Origin: Cepaea nemoralis
Taxonomy: Eukaryota; Mollusca; Gastropoda; Stylommatophora; Helicidae
DNA length: 64,000 bases
Direction of reading: 5' to 3'
Assembly (NCBI GenBank): GCA_014155875.1
Contig: JACEFZ010025091.1
Span: 1 to 64,000, forward strand
In this document: positions 21,801-28,512 of the stretch, piece by piece
Position numbering within the stretch: the stretch's first letter is position 1
How the letters are laid out: every line of letters starts with the position of its first letter
Notes under the pieces: model-generated
The model's database searches: none
What the model saw: only the letters and a program-made list of their open reading frames with translations
Told to the model about the DNA's origin: nothing
Translations under genes and position numbers: made by a program

Positions 21801-22357
21801 TGGTCCATTAAAGTCTCAAAATTTTGGGTAAAGGCTGCAATGCAGTCACCCGAGGTATAATTACGTACTATACCTTGGTATTTCTTGTACTGGTATTCTT
21901 TCTCCAGTCTCTCAGATTTCTTAGACTCTTTGTTAATGGCCGTCTCAGTATCAAGTTGTTTGATTTTAAGTTGCAATTCCAGCTCTTCCCGTTTACTCTG
22001 AGCTGCTATTTCTGCTTTCTTCAGCTCACTATCTATCTCAGCCTTTTTCAATTCGATATCTAGCTCCGCTTGTTTTGTCTTTGCTGCCAGTTCTAGTTCT
22101 GTCTGCTTTGCTGCGGTTGCTGCCTCTGCTTGCTTTAAGGCTGTTTCTGCCTCGACTTGCTTTGCTTTTGCAGATAGCTCTGCTTCTGCTTGCTTGGCAG
22201 CTTTTTCAGCTGCTCTTTCTTCCCGCTCGTGGTATTCAGAGTATTTCTTCTCACTCCACTTCGTTAACTCATCACCTGTTAACTTCAACTTCAACCTCAT
22301 ATCGATGAAATCATTTAATGACGACATGATGGAAAATGCCAATGAAATACCAGCCAC
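18845..22357 (-). CDS. Gag-protease-integrase polyprotein (1170 aa)
   Basis: One uninterrupted frame. Residues about 40-160 are a Lys/Glu/Ala-rich coiled coil; 160-330 resemble a Gag capsid region. Two CCHC knuckles (CX2CX4HX4C) lie at 363-376 and 406-419. An aspartic protease motif 'RDTGSS' lies at 513-518 (DTG 514-516), with 'DIIIG' at 576-580. Integrase follows: zinc-binding H749/H756/C786/C789 and the catalytic triad D819 (SVDIVGPL), D879 (SDRGTQF) and E915 (GIIEKFNG), with 35 residues between the last two. Only about 100 residues separate protease from integrase, so the usual RT-RNase H (about 500 residues) is absent, not merely decayed. An in-frame deletion, a chimera or a trans-complemented design are all possible. 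Confidence 0.92.
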   Translation of the reverse strand: MAGISLAFSIMSSLNDFIDMRLKLKLTGDELTKWSEKKYSEYHEREERAAEKAAKQAEAELSAKAKQVEAETALKQAEAATAAKQTELELAAKTKQAELDIELKKAEIDSELKKAEIAAQSKREELELQLKIKQLDTETAINKESKKSERLEKEYQYKKYQGIVRNYTSGDCIAAFTQNFETLMDHYQIPLSEWNIIYIRSLSGEPLKVIETIPKDLRKDYHYLKSKIMAHFMLDEAGYREQFSKLSPKPTQTFSDYLCLVRDIFSKWTSAAKIDKNYQKLEDLIIRDKVISSIPSAFSKFLQENECTSIDEIERRGSAYYTANKHCFASEATDINFVASANYDKPYSRQKPHKPTSEKYNHCRYCKISHHQGEMCDKNPAYHTYLQNMVNRQDKERRSFRNLRKCFLCKAYGHYRHDCKGRQMTNKANAALFDSSSSDEEQLEKHPVNSAQAFDIFNANKCTVCNTFYEDGILTCGHSIPIANEEANLVVDSKGRINIHQGYVNGKSATVLRDTGSSLIGLKRTFIMPTDYTGRHVTCRTFSGNIEKYPLAWAYIQTPFLTGKVKCAALTNPVCDIIIGNLPEVNDMPHDITSLCSDDIITSPSNVIIDNVTPPNECMVANVALRSHDIIDNTVSSPSDIIECVNAVTRATARVQDESNQTEAIHMLSPVSLPSKTMKETFVTAQKADPSLSKYFNLIGQKPKVTKNAKWHFALKNGILTRYYTRGDSTTEQTVLPSEYRKQALHLAHDIPLAGHMAYAKTRSRLLTQFHWPKFCNDIKQYCRSCDICQKLVKKGKHPQAKLQVTALASRPFEKISVDIVGPLNQTTTRGNKYILTVIDQCSRWPEAIPLKNITANDIMEVFFHIFSRIGFPDSIQSDRGTQFIAASTQAFTKMLGVKQCFNSPYHPHSSGIIEKFNGDLKHMLAKVTQEHPKNWDVYLPAILFAYREVPHSSTGFSPFELIYGAKPRGPLTIYHQMLTESTPLLKPISSYVYVTSLRERIIKSCIIAKDALKLSGATYRQYADKGNRTITLTPGQDVLLLLPSDRHLLTDSWQGPFKVTRQISPVDYEIQIKDKHKIFHINMLRPYYNRDNEQDDTTACTVIIDNEDDEASDEIPTPALDTTNCLKEIKINPKLTQAETDSCELSNLTVVSAFGTFQRYFKSVCESVT

Positions 22358-23171
22358 GCAATTTGTTACAAGTGGTTAGTAAAGTAAACAATTTACAATT
22401 ATGTTTTATTGACAATACGTGCCTAAATTTGCATCCTAAAGTATATGAAAAGAAAAATATACTCAAGTGCACCGGATGCGGTGAAGAACGGTTGGAAATC
22501 GGGCTAGGAACTGTAGGGTCGCTACTTCAAACACAAATGACCACTACGGGCAAGGGTTTCAGATGGCACAGAAAACCTGCTTTGTTTTTGGAGGAAATAA
22601 ATTAGCGTCTATTTGATGTGGTGTGCCTGCTTGTCACTAAGTTTTGATTAGGTTTGTATGGCGTTGAGTGTAATTGTATGTCGTAATGTTGTCAGTCAAC
22701 AATTTTTTATTTCAAACCACAAGTCACTTTCTTTCCAAAACTTTCTGCTTTCCACAATTTACTTTACAAAGACACTCTAAATATATTTCAACACGCTACT
22801 ACATTGATGACACATCACTTACATCAAGATGACATTCAGTAAGGACATAGACATCAAGTTTACAAGATGGCGACAAGGTCACAATGGCGACAACTTCACA
22901 ATGTCGACAAGGTCAAAACGGTGACAAGTTTCACAATTACAAATGTTTCGCACGTTTACAAAATCAAACAATATGTATGCACTGTACAATCACATTTAGT
23001 CTCCATGTTTAAATAATGTAATAATATCTATCAAAATGAGCCTTCAACGATCACATTTACATGTACAATAAAGTTGGACAAAAATTCTAAGTTCACAACT
23101 CTCAGTTTAAATGTTAAATTATCTAAACTACGTTCATTTCAAAGCCGGACGAATGCCACCACGTCCACACA
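22358..23171. other. LTR element 5' leader region
   Basis: Between the 5' LTR (element sense) and the polyprotein start. No long coding frame beyond short chance frames; a leader/packaging region is expected here. The sequence contains a short repeated motif built on 'ATGGCGACAAGGTCACAATGG' -like words around 22866-22925. Confidence 0.5.
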
Positions 23172-23693
23172 TGTCAGGGTCTTAAATCTGGCTCGTTTTT
23201 CCTAACACATGTGAGACAGTACAAGTACAACGTGATTTGACTTGAGACTCAACGACACAACGTTCAATGGATTTATTTACAAATCATATACGATACGATG
23301 ATCATTACAAGATATAAGTTATACTTCAATACACTTACATACACAATACAGCTCACAGTCTATCTCTCAAGATGAACAGACACTCGACTTTCGGGCACAG
23401 AAACCACACAACGCCTTTCTCTCATCGTGCGTCCAGTCGAGTCCACGTCCCAGAGCTGTCTGTCTATAGCTCGCAATGTGCCTCCCCACCTGAAGTGGCT
23501 TCACGAGGCATGCGTGCGTCTTGCTTCGTCCTTGCCTGACCGCTGGCCGTCTCGTCAGCCAGCAACCTTGCAGGCAGGTAACTACTACTCGCTTGGCGGG
23601 CGTAACGAAGTTACGGCATCCCGGCTGGGGAACTAAGTCGCCTGGCGGGCGTAACGATGTCACTGCATCACTGCACTACTCTAGACTCTGACA
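23172..23693 (-). repeat. LTR (5' LTR in element orientation)
   Basis: 522-bp partner of 17298-17819. In element sense it lies upstream of the polyprotein and would carry its promoter. Confidence 0.93.
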
Positions 23694-24200
23694 ACTCCCC
23701 AACCCGTTATTCCCCCCGAGCCGTCTCCAGTTATCATTCTGGGGAATTCCAAATTCCGCGCATATACGCTGATAGGCTCTTACATCGTAGGGATATTCAA
23801 AGGCGTTCCAACCCGTCACTTGTGGTAGACCTACACGCATCTCTTTGAGGATTCGGCGAATCTGGTAGTAGACATGGAATATGAAGACGGCTCGCGTTAG
23901 TGGGTCAGGGCCGGACAGATGCTCCTGCGCGGACACCCCACACCCCGCCGTGGCACACCATACTGCGAAGTTGAGTTGGTTTTGCCAGAATTGCATCGGA
24001 TTGCTGTACCAGGCTTGCACGATCTGGTCTGACTCCACGTATGGCAACCGGTATTTTTCAAACATGTTGGGGAACTGTGTCGGAAAGGCTCCTTGGAGGT
24101 TGACCTGTATGTCCACCTTTGTGAGATCCTTTATTTGTGCAAACGGGTATACCCCACCCGTCGGGTATTTGGCGTCCTTATTGAACTCGTAAGCAGTCAT

Positions 24201-24219
24201 TATTATTAGCTGTGCTAAT
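24201..24219. promoter_or_regulatory. 19-bp divergent intergenic region with inverted repeat
   Basis: Only 19 bp lie between the minus-strand ATG (24200) and the plus-strand ATG (24220). It contains the perfect inverted repeat TTAGC-TGT-GCTAA (24206-24218). A partly similar sequence ('GCATGCTAAAATG') precedes the second penton-like gene at 24952. A shared promoter or operator is inferred. Confidence 0.4.
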
Positions 24220-24933
24220 ATGTTTTTCACACTTAGCAACGTCCAACATGGGGAACCCATCCCCCTCAACCCGGTCCTAGACAATCGCGATGGTGACCTA
24301 GAGGTTTCTATCGTGGAATTGTTGTTCTACCCCGCGTGGGTTAATATTTCCGAGAAGCTGAAAAACAATTGGTTCAAACTTGATGACGAGAATGTTGTTA
24401 TCCCCGACGGGTATTATGATGTCTGTGCTCTAAACAAGAAATTCTTTGAGCCACGGAAGCTCTCTCTTTCTCTCAAACCCGCAACTGGCCTTGTAAGTCT
24501 CGGTGGTATAAAATCGGGGGTGGTCTTAGGGTTCGGAGGGCTAGGTGGGGTTCTTGGGTTCGTCATAGACTACAGAAGTGAGCGGTTCAATGAGGTGTTT
24601 ACATTCTATGTGGCGAAGTTTCCTAACCTTATCATATATAAGGAGTTGTACATTCATCTCGAGGGCCTATCATCATATGAAAACCGTCATAATTCGCTTC
24701 CCTCCACACTCCTCCGGGCTGTACCTGTTAAAAAAGAGGAATGTAATCAAGGAAGACATGAGCTTTTCTCTATGCCTCATTATAGAAAGCTGGAAACTGG
24801 AACTGTAGGGGGTATAAGACTTTCAGTCCGAGATGAAAAGGGTAACGACGTGCCACTGGCATATCTAAGCTGTGTACTCCACATCAGACATGGCTGCTCC
24901 GTTGGGAATTTACCGTCCTTATTGAACTCGTAA
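24220..24933 (+). CDS. Penton-like minor capsid protein, copy a (237 aa)
   Basis: Intact. 'IPLNPVLDNRDGDLEVSIVE' near the N-terminus and 'IPDGYYDVCALN', 'LHLEGLSS'-type and 'AYLSCVLHIR' segments match the single-jelly-roll penton-like proteins of Polintons as I know them, which would sit at capsid vertices. It is paralogous to the next gene. The last about 15 residues (after 'LHIR') have no counterpart in copy b. They are encoded by DNA that is antisense to a duplicated start of the neighbouring minus-strand gene, so this tail was acquired through the duplication. The central third also differs from copy b. Confidence 0.7.
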   Translation: MFFTLSNVQHGEPIPLNPVLDNRDGDLEVSIVELLFYPAWVNISEKLKNNWFKLDDENVVIPDGYYDVCALNKKFFEPRKLSLSLKPATGLVSLGGIKSGVVLGFGGLGGVLGFVIDYRSERFNEVFTFYVAKFPNLIIYKELYIHLEGLSSYENRHNSLPSTLLRAVPVKKEECNQGRHELFSMPHYRKLETGTVGGIRLSVRDEKGNDVPLAYLSCVLHIRHGCSVGNLPSLLNS

Positions 24934-24951
24934 ATTATCAGGCATGCTAAA
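24905..24951 (-). pseudogene. Duplicated 5' end of the minus-strand gene, remnant
   Basis: The minus strand reads 'IYEFNKDGKFPTEQP', matching the start of the split gene at 24200 ('YEFNKDAKYPTGG'). It is too short to be a gene; it marks the duplicated segment between the two penton-like genes. Confidence 0.65.
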
Positions 24952-25620
24952 ATGTACATCACATTAACCAACATTCAGCATGGGGTACCCATCCCCCTCA
25001 ACCCGGTCATAGACAATCGAGATGGTGACCTTGAGGTAGCTATTGTGGAATTATTGTTCTATCCAGCGTGGGTTAATATTTCCCATGAGCTGGACAATAA
25101 TAAGTTCTATGTGGGCGGTAAACAGATTGTTATCCCCGATGGGTACTACGACGTATGTACCCTCAACAAGCAATTCTTTGAGCCTCACAAGTTTTCTCTG
25201 ATACACAACCCCGCAACTGGTCTTGTAAGCCTCGATGGTATATATGACTACGCCGATATATTGGGAGTAGGCTTATCCTACACTCTTGGGGGTTCTGAGT
25301 GGGAATTGTATGATACCGGGACGGGTGGAAAAGAGTTTCCCAGACTCCTCTTATATAAGGAGTTGTACATTCATCTCGAGGGTCTATCATCATATGAGAA
25401 CCGTCATAATTCGCTTCCCTCCACACTCCTCAGGGTTGTGCCCGTTAAAAATGTGGAATGTAATCAAGGGAGACACGAGGTTTTCTCTGTGCCTCGTTAT
25501 AAGAAGTTGGAGACAGGAACTCTAAACGATATTAGACTTTCAGTCAGTGATGAAAAAGGCAAAGCTGTGCCACTAGCATATCTAAGTTGTGAACTCCACA
25601 TCAGAAAACACAATGGCTGA
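24952..25620 (+). CDS. Penton-like minor capsid protein, copy b (222 aa)
   Basis: Intact paralogue of the preceding gene: 'NPVIDNRDGDLEVAIVELLF', 'IPDGYYDVCTLN', 'SYENRHNSLPSTLLR' and C-terminal 'LHIRKHNG'. It ends in the usual place for the family, so it looks like the more standard copy. Its TGA overlaps the next gene's ATG (25613) by 8 bp, suggesting co-transcription. Penton role inferred from family and from the presence of a hexon-like gene. Confidence 0.72.
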   Translation: MYITLTNIQHGVPIPLNPVIDNRDGDLEVAIVELLFYPAWVNISHELDNNKFYVGGKQIVIPDGYYDVCTLNKQFFEPHKFSLIHNPATGLVSLDGIYDYADILGVGLSYTLGGSEWELYDTGTGGKEFPRLLLYKELYIHLEGLSSYENRHNSLPSTLLRVVPVKNVECNQGRHEVFSVPRYKKLETGTLNDIRLSVSDEKGKAVPLAYLSCELHIRKHNG

Positions 25621-26401
25621 TTCAGAAGGTCCAGGAAGGCATCGCCCAAGAGCATGCTCTACCCTAACCTTTGCTGATTTGGCCGACACTATTGGGTGGC
25701 GGGAGCCGGGTCATAACTACAAGATCTATGGCCTCCAGCTCACTCCCCAGGGGGTCTATGCTCGTGCCGCCATAGACCATCCCGACGACGATGACTGGGA
25801 TCTGCAGCTTGAGCTTCGCACAGGATATACTCACCTCGAGCCCAATGGGATACTTATCAGGTTAACCAACATGGGCAAGGTGTTTGTGAGTTATCAGGCC
25901 TGCAGGACAGTCACACGCCCCAACAAGTCTCCTGTTGTGACCTACCAGTCATTTCTGAAAATGCAGTGCGCCAGGGCTCTCTTCTATGCCGTATCGGCGA
26001 CTGAGGCTAAAGCCCAGGGGACTAAATATTGCCTGAAGGCTGTTACAGAGTGTAAAGCTGACCTTGATATGCTAGGTAAGCCTCCTAAGGAGTCAACCAT
26101 CTATCTCGAGTTAGCAATTGGGCCTGTGGCACAGACAGAGTTTGCCCCAGTCCTTCCTGGGGTCTCTATTAAATGGAGTGCGTCATCACTCCCCAGGCAT
26201 GTTGCTCTCGTCATTACTTCCGCGGCCGACGGGACGTGGGTGGCCCGGGCAACAGAGACGGATATTATAGTAGAGCTCGGTGAGGTTGCGGTAGATGAAA
26301 TCATTTTTACTACCGTTACTGCTTTTGTCCGGCTTTTGTTCACTACAGGGCCGATTAGCACCGTTCGCATTGAACATTTAATATCTCAGTTGAAGAAGTA
26401 G
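25613..26401 (+). CDS. Polinton protein of unknown function (about 262 aa)
   Basis: Intact. The ATG at 25613 ('MADSEGPGRHRPRACSTL') overlaps the previous stop codon and is preferred to the frame's upstream start. No signal peptide, membrane segment or catalytic motif recognised; the C-terminus alternates Val/Ile/Thr-rich stretches, suggesting beta structure. Its place directly after the penton-like genes fits a structural role, but this is inference. Confidence 0.6.
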   Translation: MADSEGPGRHRPRACSTLTFADLADTIGWREPGHNYKIYGLQLTPQGVYARAAIDHPDDDDWDLQLELRTGYTHLEPNGILIRLTNMGKVFVSYQACRTVTRPNKSPVVTYQSFLKMQCARALFYAVSATEAKAQGTKYCLKAVTECKADLDMLGKPPKESTIYLELAIGPVAQTEFAPVLPGVSIKWSASSLPRHVALVITSAADGTWVARATETDIIVELGEVAVDEIIFTTVTAFVRLLFTTGPISTVRIEHLISQLKK

Positions 26402-26420
26402 GTTTGACGCGCAAAGAATA

Positions 26421-27005
26421 ATGTCGCTCTATCCTACAATCGATACTAGTGACGGCGGTGCCTATCGTATTCAAGAGCTTACCCGTCTTCGGAAGTCTCT
26501 GGAAGATGAAAGGGACAAACGGGCTGCACTGTATAAAAAATATCGGCGTGCTGTTAATGCATTAGACGCTGTGGACAGCGCGATGCTGGCGGCTAGCCTT
26601 GGTATGGGGGTGGGGGGTGTTGGGCTTCTTACCACCATTATCGCTGCCCCTATAGTTGTCGGGCTCGAGATAGCTGCCCTAGCTTGTGGAATCATGTCCG
26701 CTGGGAGCAAGCTAGCGTCCCGCAAACTAACATCAAAAGCTAAGAAGCATGATGAAATTTGCACTCTGGCGACGGCTAAGCTTTCTAGTATAGCCGACCT
26801 TGTTTCAAAGGCTTTGGATGATGGGAGAATTACAGACGTGGAGTATAAAATAATTACAGCTGAAGAAAATAAATTTCACCAGTTGAAAAAAGATATTCGG
26901 AGCAAGGCGCCGGCGGATCTAGACGAAGAGACAAAAAAGTCTCTCATTCTGAAAGGGCGGGACCAGGCACGGGCAGAATTCGTCAAAGCTATAGGATCGA
27001 AATAA
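26421..27005 (+). CDS. Conserved Polinton coiled-coil/membrane protein (194 aa)
   Basis: Intact. Charged N-terminal helix ('LRKSLEDERDKRAALYKKYR'), two adjacent hydrophobic segments (residues about 52-90, 'GVGLLTTIIAAPIVVGLEIA') and a charged helical C-terminus. The family is recurrent in Polintons. A hairpin membrane protein of the virion or of assembly is plausible; no enzymatic motif. Confidence 0.68.
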   Translation: MSLYPTIDTSDGGAYRIQELTRLRKSLEDERDKRAALYKKYRRAVNALDAVDSAMLAASLGMGVGGVGLLTTIIAAPIVVGLEIAALACGIMSAGSKLASRKLTSKAKKHDEICTLATAKLSSIADLVSKALDDGRITDVEYKIITAEENKFHQLKKDIRSKAPADLDEETKKSLILKGRDQARAEFVKAIGSK

Positions 27006-27794
27006 CCTGTATACGCGATCAGGACAGTTTGGAACCACCCCCCTACTCCACTGAATGATCCGCCACTGGATTTCAGTAATGCGCGGAAGGATATACTCCT
27101 CAGATAAACAATATAAAATTCTGAGGTATGTATGAACATTTTTTCCATTCATTGCTTTTCCATTTTTTCTCATCCTATTGTCACATGTGAATGAAGAGAT
27201 CTCCTGTTCTATATGTTGTGTTTTGTTTGTTGATGAAGGCTAATCACCGCAACAACATGTATCAAGTTTATTGCGCATGTGGTGTAATTCTGTTTGGTAA
27301 AACTTTATATGGAAGTAATCAATATGAAAGAATACTAAGAGCGGCGGATGCCACTAATGCCCACTACACTTAACATCTCAAGTGTTATTCTAACAAAACG
27401 CTCATTACACACCCACCATGAAATATGTTTTCAGCTGACTCAATCAAGTGTCGTCTCTGGCGCTTGCGTGTGGGATTTTTCACGAGAACAAAAATCACCG
27501 GGCGGTACGCGTGGGATTTTTTTTTCGCGAGAACAAAAATCACGGCGCAGCACGCGTTCATAAAACTCGTCACGCAAAGACAAATTGATCACGCTTCTAT
27601 GTTTTGATCACGGTACTTCTAGCGTGATCATTTTAGCCGGAAGTGGCGTTGTCTGGCGCGCATATTTGATTATCGGGGTGTGTGTATGCGTGCGTATGTG
27701 TGTGTATGCGTGCGTATGTGTGCGTGTGTGGATGTATGTGCCCCATTATACACCTATTTATCGTTGGTATGGTGGGCGGCCCCTCTGGTTCATA
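27006..27794. other. Polinton non-coding region with short repeats
   Basis: No credible gene. It contains two near-identical segments around 'CGAGAACAAAAATCAC' (about 27481-27499 and 27527-27545), inverted arms TGATCACGCT/AGCGTGATCA (27586-27595, 27621-27630) and a (GTGTGCGTAT)n-like microsatellite at 27675-27735. Confidence 0.6.
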
Positions 27795-28064
27795 TTAAGG
27801 ACTTAGCTTCATCCCTTTATAGAGTACCAGCTTGATGCCGGTCGTCTTTTCAAACTTCAGAAACATCTTATGAAGCGCGTCTAACGTGCAACGCTCACAC
27901 ATCTCATATGGTTTCCTAACACCCCTCTCACAGAATATACACTCTTCTATCACCTCGCCCCGCTTTGCCTTTTCATCGTGCCAAGAACAATAAAGGTCGA
28001 TGGCTGGGCGGCCGCAGTGAAGTTCTGTGTCGAGCTTCGGCCACTCACATCCATAGGTCTCCAT
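27795..28064 (-). CDS. Small zinc-ribbon protein at Polinton right end (89 aa)
   Basis: Intact. 'CEWPKLD', 'CGRPAIDLYCSWH', 'CIFCERG' and 'MCERC' give a cysteine/histidine pattern like the left-end protein (6158-6419): Cys-x-Trp near the start, a C-x2-H pair, then two CxxC pairs. Both genes lie just inside a terminal repeat and point inward or toward the element centre. Zinc binding is likely; a role in DNA ends or transcription is speculation. Confidence 0.6.
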   Translation of the reverse strand: METYGCEWPKLDTELHCGRPAIDLYCSWHDEKAKRGEVIEECIFCERGVRKPYEMCERCTLDALHKMFLKFEKTTGIKLVLYKGMKLSP

Positions 28065-28344
28065 CTATATGTGCCCAATAAGTCAACCTCTAATTCGACG
28101 CGCTGCCCGGCGCCCCCTAATATTTCTGGTAGGGGGTCTTGGCTGTTGCAATTTGTGTTGGTGGTGCTCGGTGAGAGAGCGTGCCCGCTCGCCGAGTGCT
28201 CCCTTGCGTATTCGCGTAGCGGTGCCCATCGTGATATGGCTGGTTGGTAAGGCTCTAATTGTGTAACGCAGTATAGTCACCCTCTATAACAAAATATGGT
28301 TGCCCGATGTTGCCCTGCCGAAAATTACGCTATAGTCAGACGAC
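28065..28344. other. Polinton right subterminal region
   Basis: No gene seen between the zinc-ribbon start and the right terminal repeat. It probably holds the promoter of that gene. Confidence 0.4.
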
Positions 28345-28511
28345 CTCTTGCTGGGGTCGGTTCGGACCCTCTGTTCGAGCCCTTAGGGGGGTCGGACCCT
28401 TAGGGGGGCGCGCATCGGTTCGGACCCTTATTTGACCCCCTTAAGTGGCGATTCGGCCCCACCGCGGGGTCTGTGGGGAAGTGTACTCTTTCTAATCCCC
28501 TATATACTACT
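28345..28511 (-). repeat. Polinton right terminal inverted repeat (167 bp)
   Basis: Inverted match to 5884-6084, lacking the extra 34-bp unit. About four substitutions in 167 bp. Ends '...TATATACTACT'. Confidence 0.92.
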
Positions 28512-28512
28512 C

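Larger units (their letters stand above)
17298..23693 (-). mobile_element. Ty3/Gypsy-like LTR retrotransposon without reverse transcriptase
   Basis: Two 522-bp direct repeats (17298-17819, 23172-23693) start TGTCAG and end CTGACA. They are flanked by ACTCC at 17293-17297 and 23694-23698, a 5-bp target duplication. The repeats differ at about three positions, so insertion is recent. The internal region holds one minus-strand frame (22357-18845) for Gag, protease and integrase. The remaining internal DNA, about 1.0 kb on the 3' side and 0.8 kb on the 5' side, has no RT or RNase H. Beside the 3' LTR (in element sense) lies a purine-rich 'CCCGGGGGAGCA' that could serve as polypurine tract; no clear primer-binding site was identified. 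Confidence 0.93.
16556..24200 (-). pseudogene. Conserved Polinton gene split by the LTR retrotransposon
   Basis: The 5' part runs from ATG 24200 ('MTAYEFNKDAKYPTGGV') to 23694; the 3' part runs from 17292 to 16556. When the 6.4-kb insertion and one copy of its 5-bp duplication are ignored, the frame continues without a break from 'NNGLGS' into 'VYIYWTNTGYRVL'. A further frameshift occurs near 17050, after 'NRTYV'; the last frame then runs through 'NYVFGTGLFLAPSDMLLRIG' to a C-terminal transmembrane segment (IALIAGGVAVGLVVLWFV). Related genes are common in Polintons; function not known to me. Its 3' end overlaps the convergent proline-rich gene by about 24 bp. Confidence 0.8.
5884..28511. mobile_element. 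Polinton/Maverick element, about 22.6 kb including a nested LTR element
   Basis: Bounded by terminal inverted repeats beginning 'AGTAGTATATAGGGGATTAG' (5884-6084 and 28345-28511). The gene set is diagnostic: protein-primed DNA polymerase B, rve integrase, A32/FtsK-like packaging ATPase, double-jelly-roll-type major capsid protein and penton-like protein. ACGAGG lies at 5878-5883 and at 28514-28519. The right copy is 2 nt away from the TIR end, or equally the duplication is (C/G)ACGAG with the element starting one base earlier. Without the 6.4-kb LTR insertion the element would be about 16.2 kb, a normal Polinton size. Polymerase, integrase and capsid frames are broken, so the copy is defective. 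Confidence 0.93.

Noticed and set aside
21824..22308. Hydrophobic plus-strand frames opposite the Gag coiled coil
   Set aside because: Antisense of Lys/Glu codons gives Leu/Phe-rich frames. The minus-strand polyprotein is the real gene.
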